Assembly (NCBI GenBank): GCA_964036045.1
Contig: OZ038388.1
Coordinates: 32,751,672-32,815,671 of the forward strand
DNA from: Eutreptiella sp. 'Long Island Sound 2002'
Taxonomy: Eukaryota > Euglenozoa > Euglenophyceae > Eutreptiales > Eutreptiaceae
Direction of reading: 5' to 3'
Length of the DNA stretch: 64,000 nucleotides
Part shown: in pieces, positions 21,881 through 33,479 of the stretch
Numbering within the stretch: position 1 is the stretch's first letter
Layout of the letters: each line of letters opens with the position of its first letter
Position numbers and translations under genes: made by a program
The notes under the pieces: model-generated
The model's input: the letters and a program-made list of their open reading frames with translations, nothing else
What the model was told of the DNA's origin: nothing
Databases searched by the model: none

Positions 21881-22157
21881 CTGCAAGAGCGAAAACAATC
21901 AAAGGCTGGGCATGTGAGTGCGGCGGATGATACCTGCAAAAGCAAGAAATATGACCACCTGCCCGTGTCTTCCCCAGAGCCACAACGTTTTGGGTGTAGG
22001 CGGGGGGGGGGGGGGGGGATGAAGGGGGGAGGGCACTTGGCAGTCCGCTCCTGCGGGTCGGAGGCCCCTGTGCCGCGCACATGCGAAAAAATTGTGCAGC
22101 AAATACTTGGCCAGAATGTCGTACGATATCCAAATGATGCCGGTGATTTGCCCATAT

Positions 22158-22228
22158 GACTCCATAGCTCAGTGGTAGTGGCACGCCTGTCACTGGGGCG
22201 AGCCACCGGGTCATTTCCTGCTGGGGTC
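22158..22228 (+). tRNA. tRNA-like sequence, probably a pseudogene or SINE head
   Basis: The 71-nt segment folds as a tRNA. The 7-bp acceptor stem GACTCCA/TGGGGTC pairs fully (one G-T). TAGCTCAGTGGTAG matches the internal A box. The anticodon stem CGCCT/GGGCG (one T-G pair) has a 7-nt loop with T at position 33, giving CAC at the anticodon place. The D stem has three of four pairs. The T arm is poor (about three of five pairs) and lacks the TTC of a normal T loop. A better B-box-like GGTTCGAACC lies about 100 nt downstream at 22,326. I take it as a decayed tRNA or tRNA-derived repeat rather than a working tRNA-Val. Confidence 0.35.
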
Positions 22229-22861
22229 ACTTCGAGCGACCGCAAATGGATGGCAGGGGCTGCTACGGACCACGTGCCCCACAGGGCGCCCAAGCCTGTG
22301 GAGAAGTCGTTTTGACACGTTTCGCGGTTCGAACCTCGGAGATGCTCATTGCCATACATCCCGATGCAGTTGCCAAAGAAATCGTTCATCAATAGCACTT
22401 TGAATTGGGCGGACACAACACGTCAGAAATTTGTCGCCGTGTGCACCAAATGGATCTCTATCCCCAATTTCGATCCCACTGCTCTCCCACAAGCTCTACT
22501 GACGCCTGTGGGAGCGTGGTATTTACAGCCCGCAGCCAGCCAGCCAGGGCTTTCAAATCACTAGCCAGCGCCTTCAAACCACTAGCCAGCGCCTTCATTC
22601 ATGAAATAGCACCAGATACGGTGCAGGTTACGCAGCAGCGCGCATAGCGCCGCGCACGCGGTTCTCTTAATGGCAGAGTGTTGGGTGACGATACTGTCCC
22701 CAAGGGTGTGTTGGGGGGGTACCGTCCCTTGGCAACCATCTACCACACAAACATCTGCTTCCCACAGAAGGGGGGTCGACCGTCGCGCACAGAAGGGGAT
22801 GATGACAAAAGGAGGGGGTCTCGTGCGACGCTGAAGCAATGCCCTTTTCAGCGAATCAGTG

Positions 22862-23071
22862 TCACACCGGCACAGTGGGGCAGGAACACACCCCCCGTTG
22901 CTTCTGCAGCCAGGCCTTCAATTTGTTGCGGTGTATCACGTTGTATTTGAAATCCACCGCCAAGAGCTCCGCCAAATCTGCATCACTGTACTCCAGAACC
23001 TCCTCAACGGAGGTGCTGTGCAGCTGCAACTTATTCAGAAAATCTTGCGTGATTCTGTCCAGCTCTTGCCC
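22862..23071 (-). CDS. Last exon of a gene, SAM-like C-terminal domain
   Basis: A CCTTTGTAG acceptor opens at 23071, and 69 codons follow to a TGA at 22862-22864. The protein reads GQELDRITQDFLNKLQLHST, then SVEEVLEYSDADLAELLAVD, then HRNKLKAWLQKQ. The order (short helix, Val-x3-Leu, Asp-x-Asp-Leu-x-Glu-Leu, His-Arg-x-Lys-Leu-x3-Leu) is that of SAM (sterile alpha motif) domains, which mediate oligomerisation or RNA binding. Upstream exons were not located with confidence. Confidence 0.5.
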   Translation of the reverse strand, partial: GQELDRITQDFLNKLQLHSTSVEEVLEYSDADLAELLAVDFKYNVIHRNKLKAWLQKQRGVCSCPTVPV

Positions 23072-24357
23072 CTACAAAGGGGAGGAAGTGATCCAAGATG
23101 CCCCATTGCCTGCACCTTGCCACAACACCCGTCACCAGCCCTTCACCCACCCAGCGGCGGAGCTGAGGTACCCTCAATAACCCACAGGCGTTGCGCTCGT
23201 ATTTGCGAACACCATGAGCTCTCTCGGGTTTGGTGGATGACCCCACAAGTGCAGAGTCAGCTTTAGGGCAACAGGCTCATCTGCTTTCACCTGGGCACCT
23301 GCCCACGTTGCCATGTGCCATCTTCCTCAAATGTTGATGGGTTGGAAATGGGTTGCAATGGTTGAGGTCCTCAAAATCGAGGTCCTCAAAATCATCGATG
23401 CGGCAGGCATCGGGCGATGATGACCAAAGAACGAATGGGGGTTGGCCAGACCACCAACACCCTCTCAACCAACCCCCTGCCCCCTCCTTACACGATTCCG
23501 AGAATTTCTCCCGTGCCTGGGGCCGCTCCGTGGCATAAGGAAGCCGAGGATTACCCTTAGTTCTCAGTCCTGCTCTGCCCATTCTCGGATGAAGAGAATG
23601 AAGAAACCTTTATTCAGCAACTGCCGTCAGGTATGTGCCTCCAAGTACAGCAGAAGCTCCTGGTGGACTGCTCTCTCAAAAACAGGGTCAGTCTTCCGGA
23701 TCCATCCTCTGTGCCAATGCATCTTTCAGTCCCTTGTACTTTCTGGGCGTACAAAGGTTTGCTGGGTGCTGAGCGCAAATCGATAGGAAAATTGTTGAAG
23801 CTGTGAATGACCTTTGCAGCTGGCTAAAGGCAGATTTTTGGGCCAGGCCGGCATAGCGTGGCCTGGACAGGGCCATGATCAACATCAAACATCCAAAGAA
23901 TCACTGTTGGTTGTCTCCTCACCCAAAAACAAAATGGTACCTACAGGAGGGGGGGGGGGGGTTGTTCAGGGATCACTTCCGTGGGGAAAGTTTCGGGTAG
24001 GGAAAATTCTGGACCCAGAGTGTAAACAGGATGCTGAAAGCACACTGCAAGCCAAAAAAAAAAAACAGCACTGAGACCGGATCATCATGCTGTGCTTGAG
24101 AAACAGGCTGGGAAATGGTGTCAAAAAAACAAAACGTCCCACTCTGCAACAATTCGGCCACCAGCAATTTGCAGCGCTACACCCCGTGCGTCATCACAAG
24201 AAACAGATGGCGCATGCCGCACTGCCAACGTCTTTTAATTTCGGTCTTTTAATTTTACCCACCACCTTCCTTAAAGATGAAAATTTCCCACGAAACCATC
24301 CCTGCCCGAAATTTTCTACCGTCCTGTACTGCCAGAGGGTGCGAAAGCTGCAAATAC

Positions 24358-24543
24358 CATGATTGTATTCATTGCAATTAAGTAGCCCTGGGCTGGTGCA
24401 GGGGCTTTGGCATGGAGTCCGAGCGCGACCTCTGTTATGAGCTGCTCCAGCAAGGCATGGGTATCCCCTTGCAGGTGGATGCTGCAGTGCGGAGCTGCAC
24501 CGGTCAATTGTGGACTATGAGCCGAAGCGTCGCTGCCGGTCAC
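24358..24543 (-). CDS. Putative exon of unknown gene
   Basis: The minus-strand frame reads HCSIHLQGDTHALLEQLITE then VALGLHAKAPAPAQGYLIAM and reaches a donor (ATCATG/GTATTT) at 24358. Composition is protein-like, but no domain is recognised and the 5' edge is a guess. A further minus-strand stretch at 23,635-23,710 (WIRKTDPVFERAVHQELLLY) ending in a stop, with AATAAA 15-20 bp beyond it, could be the end of the same gene. Confidence 0.3.
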
Positions 24544-25358
24544 TTGGTCAACACCAAAATTTTATTGCGGGCCACTGTGTTGTCTTGAGGGTCCGTGTGT
24601 GGTGAGGCACTGCCATTTGTATCCCCTGCACTTCGGTAGCACACTTTGAATCACTTTCTCTGAAATGGAACTTGATAGCACAACCATGTTTACCGTTGTG
24701 ACGAGTGAGATATCCATCCGCATGCATGCCTTTCGTATCGTTGGCACACTTGCTTTGACCTTGACAATCTCTGCACACTTATGCTTTGTTATTTCGTTTT
24801 CCGCTGCAATTTCCGTGCGCAATCACTGCCTTGTCCAAGCACGAGAGCCCGTCTGACTGTTGTTTTCCTGACCGCTCCTTTAGGTTTCCTCTTGCAGGCA
24901 CTGCCTTGTCTAAGCACGGGACTCCGTCTGACCGTCGGATACCTGACTTTCAGCGTGCTTGCGCAAGGGTGGGGGGGATACGGTGGTAGTACAATCCCCC
25001 GGGGGATGGGCGGGGGGGGGGGGGCGTCTTTCCTGGGGGGGGGGACAGGGGGTGGGGGCATGCAGTATTGCACATTTGCATGCAAGTAGTGAGTTTTCCT
25101 GTCCGGGGAAAGTGGTGGGCGGCCCCTGAGGGTTGTGATCATGTTCTGGCCCCACAACATCGCTCTGCTCAGCGCCCCTCCGGGGACGGACAAAGGGGGG
25201 GGAGGACAACAGGGGGGGGGGGGGTACCACCTTTATGATTCAAGCGCCCTCACCTCCCACAATCCGTGGGCTTCCCTGGGTCAGGGTAGGCCATGGCCAC
25301 AGGTGACGAGTTTGAATTAGAGGCGTTTGAGTCGACACAAAGCAGCAGTGATACATAC

Positions 25359-25470
25359 CACAATGTTGGGAACTAGAAAGAGGAGGAGGAGGGCCAGCCA
25401 CCGCCCTCTGCAATGCATGCGTCACCCCATCCAGCAGCTCCCACATGGGGCAGCTCTCACATGCTGCATA
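25359..25470 (-). CDS. Putative short exon of unknown gene
   Basis: It is bounded by an excellent acceptor (CCTGTTGTTTTCTGCAG, just above 25470) and a good donor (CATTGTG/GTATGT at 25359). The frame between reads YAACESCPMWELLDGVTHAL then QRAVAGPPPP. The splice signals are better than chance and the frame is open, but the fragment is too short to identify. It may belong with the exon at 24358-24543. Confidence 0.35.
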
Positions 25471-25482
25471 CTGCAGAAAACA

Positions 25483-27848
25483 ACAGGAACAGCGCACAGA
25501 CATTCACAACCCACCCGCAAAGAACAGACACGAATCGCTCATGCACACAGCCGCACTAATGCCTCGCATGGCGTGGCACAAGCGACCGCGAGCCGGCTGC
25601 TTCCCCTCAGCCCACCGTGTATGAATCATCTTTGGATCCACCATGCACTCCATGACGTTAGGATAGCATCGCGCAACACCTTATCCAAAAACGGGCAAAG
25701 CGGGAGGTGTTAGCAGATGACCGATAGCAGTTGTTTGTTGACCGACACTTCCTCGAGGTTTCCGCTGTCTTCTGTCTTCAGCCTTCTACAGCGGCGTCCA
25801 GAAATGCTCCCAGATTGCATCAGGATCTGTCTCCTGCCGCACTGCTGTTTGCTTTCCCTCTATGAAGTCCAGTGCGCTTGGGATAGGCAACCCACCCCTG
25901 TACTACGAGGCTAGCTGAACATGGTACCCCGGCTGCCCTGGACGCCGGTATGCTTGCTGTGGCCGCCCTACCACCAAAAGATGAGCCCTCATGAGCACCG
26001 ACAGAGCACCTAAACTGGGGCTTCGGAAAAGGGGCCTCAATTGACAGGGTCGCTGACCAGTCGCTCTAAAATCAGGCACCTGAAATGTTGAGCCACAGAA
26101 TTTCCGAGCGCCTCAAATCGATTCAGGAACCAGTCGGAAAGACGAAAGGACAGGGGCTGCATGGTAGGGGCCACTACAGTTGGCCCCTACCATCGGGGTA
26201 CTTTGGGGGTTCCTGAGGGTTCTCATCGATTTGCTCTTTTTTTTTTGAGGGGGGAAGGGTCTCCCGGGAAGGGGATCAAATGGCCATGGCCCAAGATCAC
26301 CTGTTCTCAGTTTGTCCGTCACCATGGTGGATGCTGGGTGGAAGTTATTGTGAACAACTCTCGTATTCATTCAATCCATCTTTTTTTCAGACCTAGAAAC
26401 TCAGGGGCTACTTCGTGTAAGCACGCAGGCAATGAAAGGCTTCTGCTGCTCGGCTTGACTTGCGCTGGATGCGCTGGAGCAAATGTCATTGTCGAGCTGC
26501 AATTGTGAGCTGCGTGTGGGCCTGGGCCTGCTCTCTATTGTGTATGGGGCACCGGAGCACATGAATGTTTGGCACAATCAAATTGCCCCTTGCGGATCCT
26601 ACTCCCTTGCCCCCTTGTCCCTGCAGCGAAATCACACCCACCAGGCGAGAGAAAGAGGCAGGTGGGGTGCTGGTGCTGCTGGGGTTGCCATAAAGGCTGA
26701 GCAAGCGTGCCGGTTGGAACTGCCAAGCATAGGGGGTTGTTACGTGTACCCCCCAAGACCCCCAATCAACACCAATCAAGAACAATGCGAACAGGAATTT
26801 TGCCACCCATGGGCTATCCAATGGTGCTAGTTTGAGATCTTGGGCAATCCCCAAGGAAAATGCCGACCATTCTCATCACCACAATTATCACTAGCCCCCA
26901 CAATCAGAAGCATCTTATGACAGCGTCTTGCATCATGATCGCCATCCGATGCTCATGTTGATGACCCATGATGGTCATCATACCAAGCAACATGATCGCA
27001 AACCTTATGCCCAGCATGATAAACCGCCATGACGGCCATAAAAACCCACTTCCCAAACAACTTCCTAAGCATGAATTGGGTGGTGAACGAGTCCATGAAC
27101 CAATTGAAAGTCGAGCCTTCAAACCCCCCCGCCCCCAACCCTCCCTTGCTGCCACACAAGAGTGCCCCCCTCCCCCACACCGCCCCCCGGAGGCCTGATA
27201 AGTGGGGCATGAATTTGCCTGCTTCCCAGCAAAACAACTTATAGCAAATAAAGCATTGCAAACCACATCATTCTTTGTGGGGACGCGACACCCACCCGGC
27301 ATTGCGGTAAGGAACAAATGTGCTCTAGGCACCTAATTCTTGGGAGTTAGTATTGATTGTGCATTTGCGATTGAGGGGCTTGCGAGTGTTGTTTGGTCTA
27401 ATGGCGCGAGACCCGTAGCCCAAAGCACACAGTGAACAGCAGGCATTGGAGTCTATCCCCTCACTTTTGCAACAGCACCGTTGACAACACAAAACGCACA
27501 CAAAAACCACAGCAAAACACGCCACGCACCGTCACACCACACCACGACATGGCATGGCGTGGCACGGCGCAGCACGCACGTTGCACCGCCACACCACCGC
27601 CTAACACATATTTGTCACGTTGTTGCACCATACACATTACCACACAACCCATTGCAACGTACAATGTCACGATTCAGCTCCGATCAGCCCCATGCTTGAC
27701 ACACAAACGTGCAGTAAAAAATACGGGGCAACATTTCAGATCGTGAAAGTTTGTCGCAGTGATCATATTAATGGTCTGTTGATGTTGAATCGCATGTTGA
27801 CACAAGAGAACACGGAAGGCAGACAAGCCCCCCAACATGTGTAACACA
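25483..27848. other. No firm gene
   Basis: Several frames of 70-120 codons occur on both strands without domains or consistent splice signals. An 18-bp inverted pair (GGGGCCACTACAGTTGGCCCC) sits at 26,167-26,187, and a near-palindromic CATGATGG/CCATGATG cluster lies at 26,930-27,030. CCCCTCCCCC tracts are common. Confidence 0.4.
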
Positions 27849-28230
27849 TAGAGCCGTTCAAACACCAACCCCACCTGTTGTGATTTTTGCTTGGATGACT
27901 TGTGCGGCTAGCTCTGCATGCAACACATGGAAGAGCATGTTTGAGTGTGTTTGCATACGTAGATCCCATACATAGTAGGCATATATATTTGACGACCAAG
28001 TCACTTGTCGTGTGAATGTCTTACAGTGCACAAGTGTGGCCAAGTACAACAACCCAAAACTAACTGCAACTGCAAATGTGGGCCAGGGCACGCGCCACTT
28101 GAAGAAGGTCCCATGTACTCCGCAGACGTCACACAACACTTGCTCGTGGGATATTTGCAACTTGCACACAAGGGCTTGCCAAAGATCCTTTTCAAAGGGC
28201 GCTATAGCATAGCAAGCACGAGGCTCGGCA
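27849..28230 (-). CDS. Hypothetical open frame with one membrane segment
   Basis: The minus-strand frame reads IAPFEKDLWQALVCKLQISH, then EQVLCDVCGVHGTFFKW, then a hydrophobic stretch FAVAVSFGLLYLATLVHC that could span a membrane, then SSNIYAYYVWDLRMQTHSN and a soluble tail to a TGA at 27849. Cys-x2-Cys and the membrane segment are the only features. Nearby minus-strand snippets (VGAYPVREINGAWDHKLQSY near 28,620; MRQILFEPFINIKISG near 28,420) also look coding and may be other exons. No family recognised. Confidence 0.3.
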
Positions 28231-29554
28231 GTGTATCAAAGACGCATCGACTGAAAACAATCATGGGCTTTGATAGCACGTGTGGCCCATGTTCGTGGTC
28301 CAGGAACTTCCTTGAATGTGTGTGCATTGCAAACAAGCGACATTCCTACCGGGGAGGGAGTGAGCCCCTCGCAAGCCGGGGTTTCCCACCCTGATATTTT
28401 GATGTTGATGAAGGGCTCAAAGAGGATCTGCCGCATAGCAATGGTTAGAGGGGGTTATGAAATGTACACCACTTGATAATTGCACCACACGTTGTCGATG
28501 CGAACGGCGCAAGGGGAATGCAATGACACAAAATTGAGGCAACGCACCCCAGTCCCAAGGGCACCTGAGGGGGGGGGGTCCAAGATACGACTGCAGTTTG
28601 TGGTCCCACGCGCCGTTGATTTCACGAACCGGGTACGCTCCGACCCGGTCCAAGCCCCAAGTCCACTACTGTGCCACAAATTCCGCCGCCAATTCTAGCA
28701 CCACCAAAACCACCCTTGCACCAACATCCACAAGATGCGTCCCTCCTCCGCCGCATAAAGTCATAGCCCCACTCAATAGGTGATAGGCACCTCCTAAAAC
28801 TCCTTTGAAGCATTTGAAGGGACCCAGAGGACACCCGGAAAATACACCGTACATCACAACACTCCTAGTGCCACAACACGATTAAGCACATCTCAATGCC
28901 ATTAGTTACAGTTAGACACATTTCAACACTCTAGCATTCGTGAAACAAGGGCACGCCGGCAAATGATCACCGGCCATTGGCCTCTCACCGGCTACATACT
29001 GCATTGTTCATACACTGTCGGTGTCCCTATTCCCGCACCATAGAAATCCCACTGCGCGCAATGCCCGGTCCCACGGGCATAGTGCCCGGCGTTCACTGTT
29101 CCTATCACGAGGCATGCAAATAGAACACTTAGATCCGGCGCGTTCACGAATGAAATATGGGGGGGGGTCATTATTGGATAGATGTATGTCAAGTTCTTTT
29201 GAGGGTTTGAATGAAATCTCCAAGATCTATGGCATACACATATGCGGGCCCATGCCCATGGTGCCCGTGCACCATCATGTGTGTGGGTTAGAGGCGGGCA
29301 ACGTGTGTGTGCGCACGTACCATTACTTCGTTGTTCGTAAAGGAGGAGGCAACGCAAAAGGCAAGGAGCAACCGAAGAGGCCAAAGAGGAATTCCATTAG
29401 CAAAATTCGAAAACCGAAAATGGTGTTACACAGCTCGCGAGGGCACTCAACCAACATTATGCCATGCAAAGTTCATCGATGAAAAACTTGATATGCACCC
29501 ACTACAACGAAACACTTGAGTTTGGGCTTCCGCACCATGAGGACTTGTTTGAGT

Positions 29555-30019
29555 CTATCGTTCTTGCATCTGCTTGAGATCCCGGGCCTTCTGCTCTTTG
29601 AATTGCTCCATGAGCTTGAAATAATCCAAAGTGTCGTCTGGCTTGTTTTCCTCGGCTTGGGCATTTGCTTGGCGTTGGTCTTCCAATTGCTTCTCGAGAA
29701 TGTCGCTGTTGGTGGATCTCAGCCAGGATGATGTCACACTCTCCATGAAACCGGCGTTCGTTGTGCCAAACATTTTGAGGATGATAAATGGACAAGAAAG
29801 ATACACCGTGAATTGGAAAATCCGCAGCGGATGAAACATTTGTCTCCGATATTTGTTGTTGTTCGTTGCCAACCTATGCAAAAGTGTAGAGGCGCGCAAA
29901 ATGAACAACTTCTCGGGAAGGGGCCCTACAAGACGAATTGCTAAATGGCATTGTGTGCTCGTTTTAGCCCATTCGTATATCTCATGCCGGATTCTCAAGA
30001 TTCGGGTATCGTGTTCCAA
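29555..30019 (-). CDS. Hypothetical protein segment with charged C-terminal helix
   Basis: A 154-codon minus-strand frame. The middle reads LAIRLVGPLPEKLFILRAST and HPLRIFQFTVYLSCPFIILK; the end is a long charged helix LEKQLEDQRQANAQAEENKP then FKLMEQFKEQKARDLKQMQE, ending at TAG. Just upstream, in another frame, QLFDSSLGELKQALFERFVV suggests a preceding exon or a frameshift near 30,020. Could be a host gene or the tail of an old mobile element. Confidence 0.35.
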   Translation of the reverse strand: MEHDTRILRIRHEIYEWAKTSTQCHLAIRLVGPLPEKLFILRASTLLHRLATNNNKYRRQMFHPLRIFQFTVYLSCPFIILKMFGTTNAGFMESVTSSWLRSTNSDILEKQLEDQRQANAQAEENKPDDTLDYFKLMEQFKEQKARDLKQMQER

Positions 30020-30329
30020 ACCACGAAACGTTCAAACAATGCTTGCTTGAGCTCCCCGAGCGAACTATCGAATAACTGCCCGATACTCTCAAGATACTCT
30101 CAAGATTGGACGCGACGCATAGCTGAGTGGCCCAACTTTTCCGTCACCTCAACTCCAAAGCTGCCAAGCCCCCAAACAATTTCCGCTCTCCACGAGGGCT
30201 TAGGGCATTTGGCGTGTTCGCACACGCAGCCAACACTGAGGTGAAACATACCCCCCCCCTTCCCCCTCTTGTGTTGTGTGAACACAGGCCCAACAAAGAG
30301 GTGAAAAACACCCCCCCCCTCTCTCCACA

Positions 30330-30655
30330 ACACCACACAAGGCAACCCATCCCAACACACCACACCACAACACAAAACAAAACACAACACAACAAGAAGA
30401 AGCCAACACAACACCACAAACAAAACAAAAGAAAACAAGGAATAACACAACACAACACAACACAACACAACACAACACAACACAACACGACACAACACAA
30501 CACACCGCACCACAACACGAAACAAAAAAACCAAGACAAGAAGAACACAACACAACACAACACAAAAAAAATCAAAAAAGGAATAACACAACACAACACA
30601 ACACAACACAACACAACACAACACAACACAACACAACACAACACAACACAGCACT
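30330..30655. repeat. (ACAAC)n microsatellite
   Basis: Long CACAA/ACAAC pentamer tracts, broken by AAAGGAATAACACA phrases that occur twice (about 30,438 and 30,580). On both sides sit three copies of a phrase TGTGTTGTGT(G/T)AACACAGGCCCAACA / GAAAAA(C/T)(A/G)CCCCCCC at about 30,240, 30,300 and 30,690-30,750. Open frames across it are artefacts. Confidence 0.9.
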
Positions 30656-30759
30656 ACTGGACGTGTTCACACAGCCCCAAAGCGATGAAAAATACCCCCC
30701 CTCCCCCTCTTGTGTTGTGTTAACACAGGCCCAACACGGACATGAAAAATGCCCCCCCC

Positions 30760-33160
30760 CCTGCCCATTGCCCGCACCAAACCGTCTTGGGTATTCTCAT
30801 CCGTCTGTGCATCAACGGGGGCTTACGTTACCACCACGCTTAAGAGGCACTCAATGACACCAACTTGCAAAGCGAATCACGTTGCGTTGTTGTTTGGTCG
30901 TTGTTCGGTTGGTTGGGTTTGCGGCTCGGAAATAATCTTCGGGATAAGTATCAATGAATTGGCATGCCGGTCGTCACTTAACGACTTATTGCAGCTTTCC
31001 CATAGAGGCCGATGCGATGGTGACCCCCCCCCCCCGCCGGCCTGTAAGTAAGGCAAAGAGGGGTTCGGTGTTTCGTGCATCTCCGATGTGTCTCAACAAC
31101 GAAAGATGAGGTTCGTGGGTTCGGCACATTGGAAAGCAATCGCAACGAGACCTGGGAATTCGAGCCATAGATTGACCGAAAGGTAACAAAATCAAAGCTA
31201 AGAGCAACAACAGACACGAGATACTCCCGAGGGTCTCCCCCCGCCCTCATGAATAAAGGCAAGAGAGAGAGAAGGGGGGAAGAGCAACGAACCTTAGGAT
31301 GCGGGAGGTCCTCATGCGAGAGGACTCAAACAGTCAAAAACGGAGAATATTCTCAATCAACAATTGCCGTATCGCCTAAGAAATTGCAACTATTTGCTCA
31401 GCTATTTACCGCAAACCCTGCCATTTACTCCGAGCATGCGAACACAAGACTGGTTTTCGCCTAAAGCTACAAATTGAACGGCAGAACTTGTGCAACAACT
31501 CATGTCGTAACTTGAATGGGAAGACAAGGCCAAAACTTTGGCACAGGATTGCACCAATAAGCCCACAAAAACTTTGCCGTTATGACCTCCGCTACGACAA
31601 CGGCAAGTCGTCAAGTAGAGTGAGGTGGTGCGAGCAATTAGAAGGCGCATCACAAATGCGTTTGCTTGTAATGTAGGAAAATAGGGTTTTAGATAAAGAA
31701 CAAGCTCTAGTCCTCGGTCATACGCAAAACGCCTTCGACCTTTTTACCTGAATTCTTCTTTTAATGGATTTGACATTCACCATGGCCACATGTCTCCTCA
31801 ACGTAAGCTCGGTAAGATGTTATTTAGCCCTCACCGTACACGGCGCGAGCAATGGACCATGAGAACACGCCTCACGGGCGACCGTCGTCCCCTACGTACC
31901 CACAAGCTAGTTCGTCGAGTCAACTCTTGTGCCCGGTGGAGCTTTCACTTCCCATCAACGCTCTTCGGGCATTGTCCCACTGTGGGAACGCTAATAGCAA
32001 GGTGACGACCCTTCCTCAAATCCGTGTTGATCCGGAATAGCCCAATCTCATCGTAAATGTTACATGGATTGATATTTTGCAATAGGACATGTGATGTGAC
32101 ACTTCCCGTTGTGCAGCGGGAGGCGCTTGGGCCCCCCCTAAGTTACTCCCCTTACTTAGGCCTAGCCAATCCCATTTTCGGCGTCCCGAGCTGTTGGACA
32201 GGCTGAATTGACCACCGAAGGAACCGATGGTACAATCAAGAAGATCGACACTCAAAAGAATATTTTTCATGTGAAAATTTGCTTGAAATAGGCGGAGATT
32301 TTCGACTCTAATCTCTGATCTTCTGATTTTGAGAAGCGTGCTTCGGTTGTGGTTGTGGTGACCTGGATGTAACACACGCGTACCGTTCACATCCTATCCA
32401 TACTTTGCACTCAGGAGGAGAAGCTTCCGAAACGGCAGGGGTGGAACAAGAATATTGCCATACGATACACGATGCAGACACATGACGCAGGGTACGAGTA
32501 CTTCTGGGTCCAATCGATTTCTACGTGACAGAAGACTTAGCACGGAAAGTCTGAGAAGAAATTGGGCGCATATTGTCCAAGCATGTCTTGTTTTGGGGCT
32601 GTGCTGTTGCTAGAAAAGAGAATGGAACATGGGGTAGCGCTGGCGGTGCAAATTGGCTGAAGGCCGAAGGAATTTAATACTTTAGAATATGCCGTTTTCC
32701 CTTTATTATTGCAGTACATTTCAACAAAAAATGCCGTCTCAAGCGAGAGGATAAGGCTTTTTTTTTCCGTGTTGCGCCCAGTAATTAGGGGGTTTCTTAA
32801 ACTTTCTTTTGCCAGTTTTGGAACCGGAGTCCTGCAGCGCACGCGACCATAATTATGGTAGAATTTTGGCAGGTAATTGCGGCCGCATGCGCTCTGACGG
32901 TGAATCGCTTGCACAACAGGGCGCTTCGCGACCTGTTGTGGTGTTTTCTGGTTCAACAGCCTTTTTTTTCCTTTTATGGGCTCGTGACAATATCGTTTCC
33001 AAAGTGATAAATATCAGCGTAATCCAATATGGCGCATACGCCGGGGAAAACCAACATATGAAATTTCATGACAACCATTCCACTTATGAATGCATGCATC
33101 ATGGAAGACACCATACATGGACCATAGTTGAGTGTCAATTTTCCATTTTTTTTCCAACCC
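30760..33160. other. No gene recognised
   Basis: About 2.4 kb of ordinary-complexity sequence with frames up to ~140 codons on both strands, none with a recognisable domain or splice pair. A long T-run and AT-rich tract lie at 32.75-32.97 kb. Confidence 0.4.
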
Positions 33161-33167
33161 CTTCCTA

Positions 33168-33433
33168 GCTCCTGCGGAGCAATGCCAACCTTTGACCCTA
33201 GCTCCTGAGGAGCCACACCCTTAGCGCTTGAGGAGCAATGACCCTGGCTCCTTAGGAGCAAAATGCTTAACAACACAACCGCCGGTCCTGAGAGTTGCCG
33301 ACCCTGGAGCTTGTACAAGGTCGCTGCTCCTGAGGAGCATTTATCAGGGTCGGTGCTCCCGAGGAGCGGTACAAGGGTCGGTCCTCCTGAGGAGCCAGGG
33401 GCGGTGCTCCTAAGGAGCTGGCTCCTCAAGAGC
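33168..33433. repeat. Cluster of nine short hairpins, GCTCC-TNA-GGAGC
   Basis: The 13-bp phrase GCTCCTGAGGAGC and close variants occur at 33168, 33201, 33224, 33247, 33326, 33355, 33383, 33406 and 33421. Five of the nine keep the perfect GCTCC/GGAGC stem with a three-base loop that varies; some others carry compensating or single changes. The copies are irregularly spaced (13-79 bp), so this is not a simple tandem repeat. The cluster ends about 45 bp before the 62-bp satellite begins. Confidence 0.8.
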
Positions 33434-33479
33434 AGGGGCGGCGATTCTGCAGAGCGGCCATCTCCCACCTACCCCTATC

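Noticed and set aside
20653-22416. 587-codon minus-strand frame over 20.7-22.4 kb
   Set aside because: It is Arg/Pro-rich shadow text of the better frame at 20837-21880, which begins at a real acceptor, and it runs through an adjacent G-run.
30100-30723. Cys/Val-rich and Gln/His/Asn-rich frames up to 198 codons
   Set aside because: Translations of the (ACAAC)n microsatellite.
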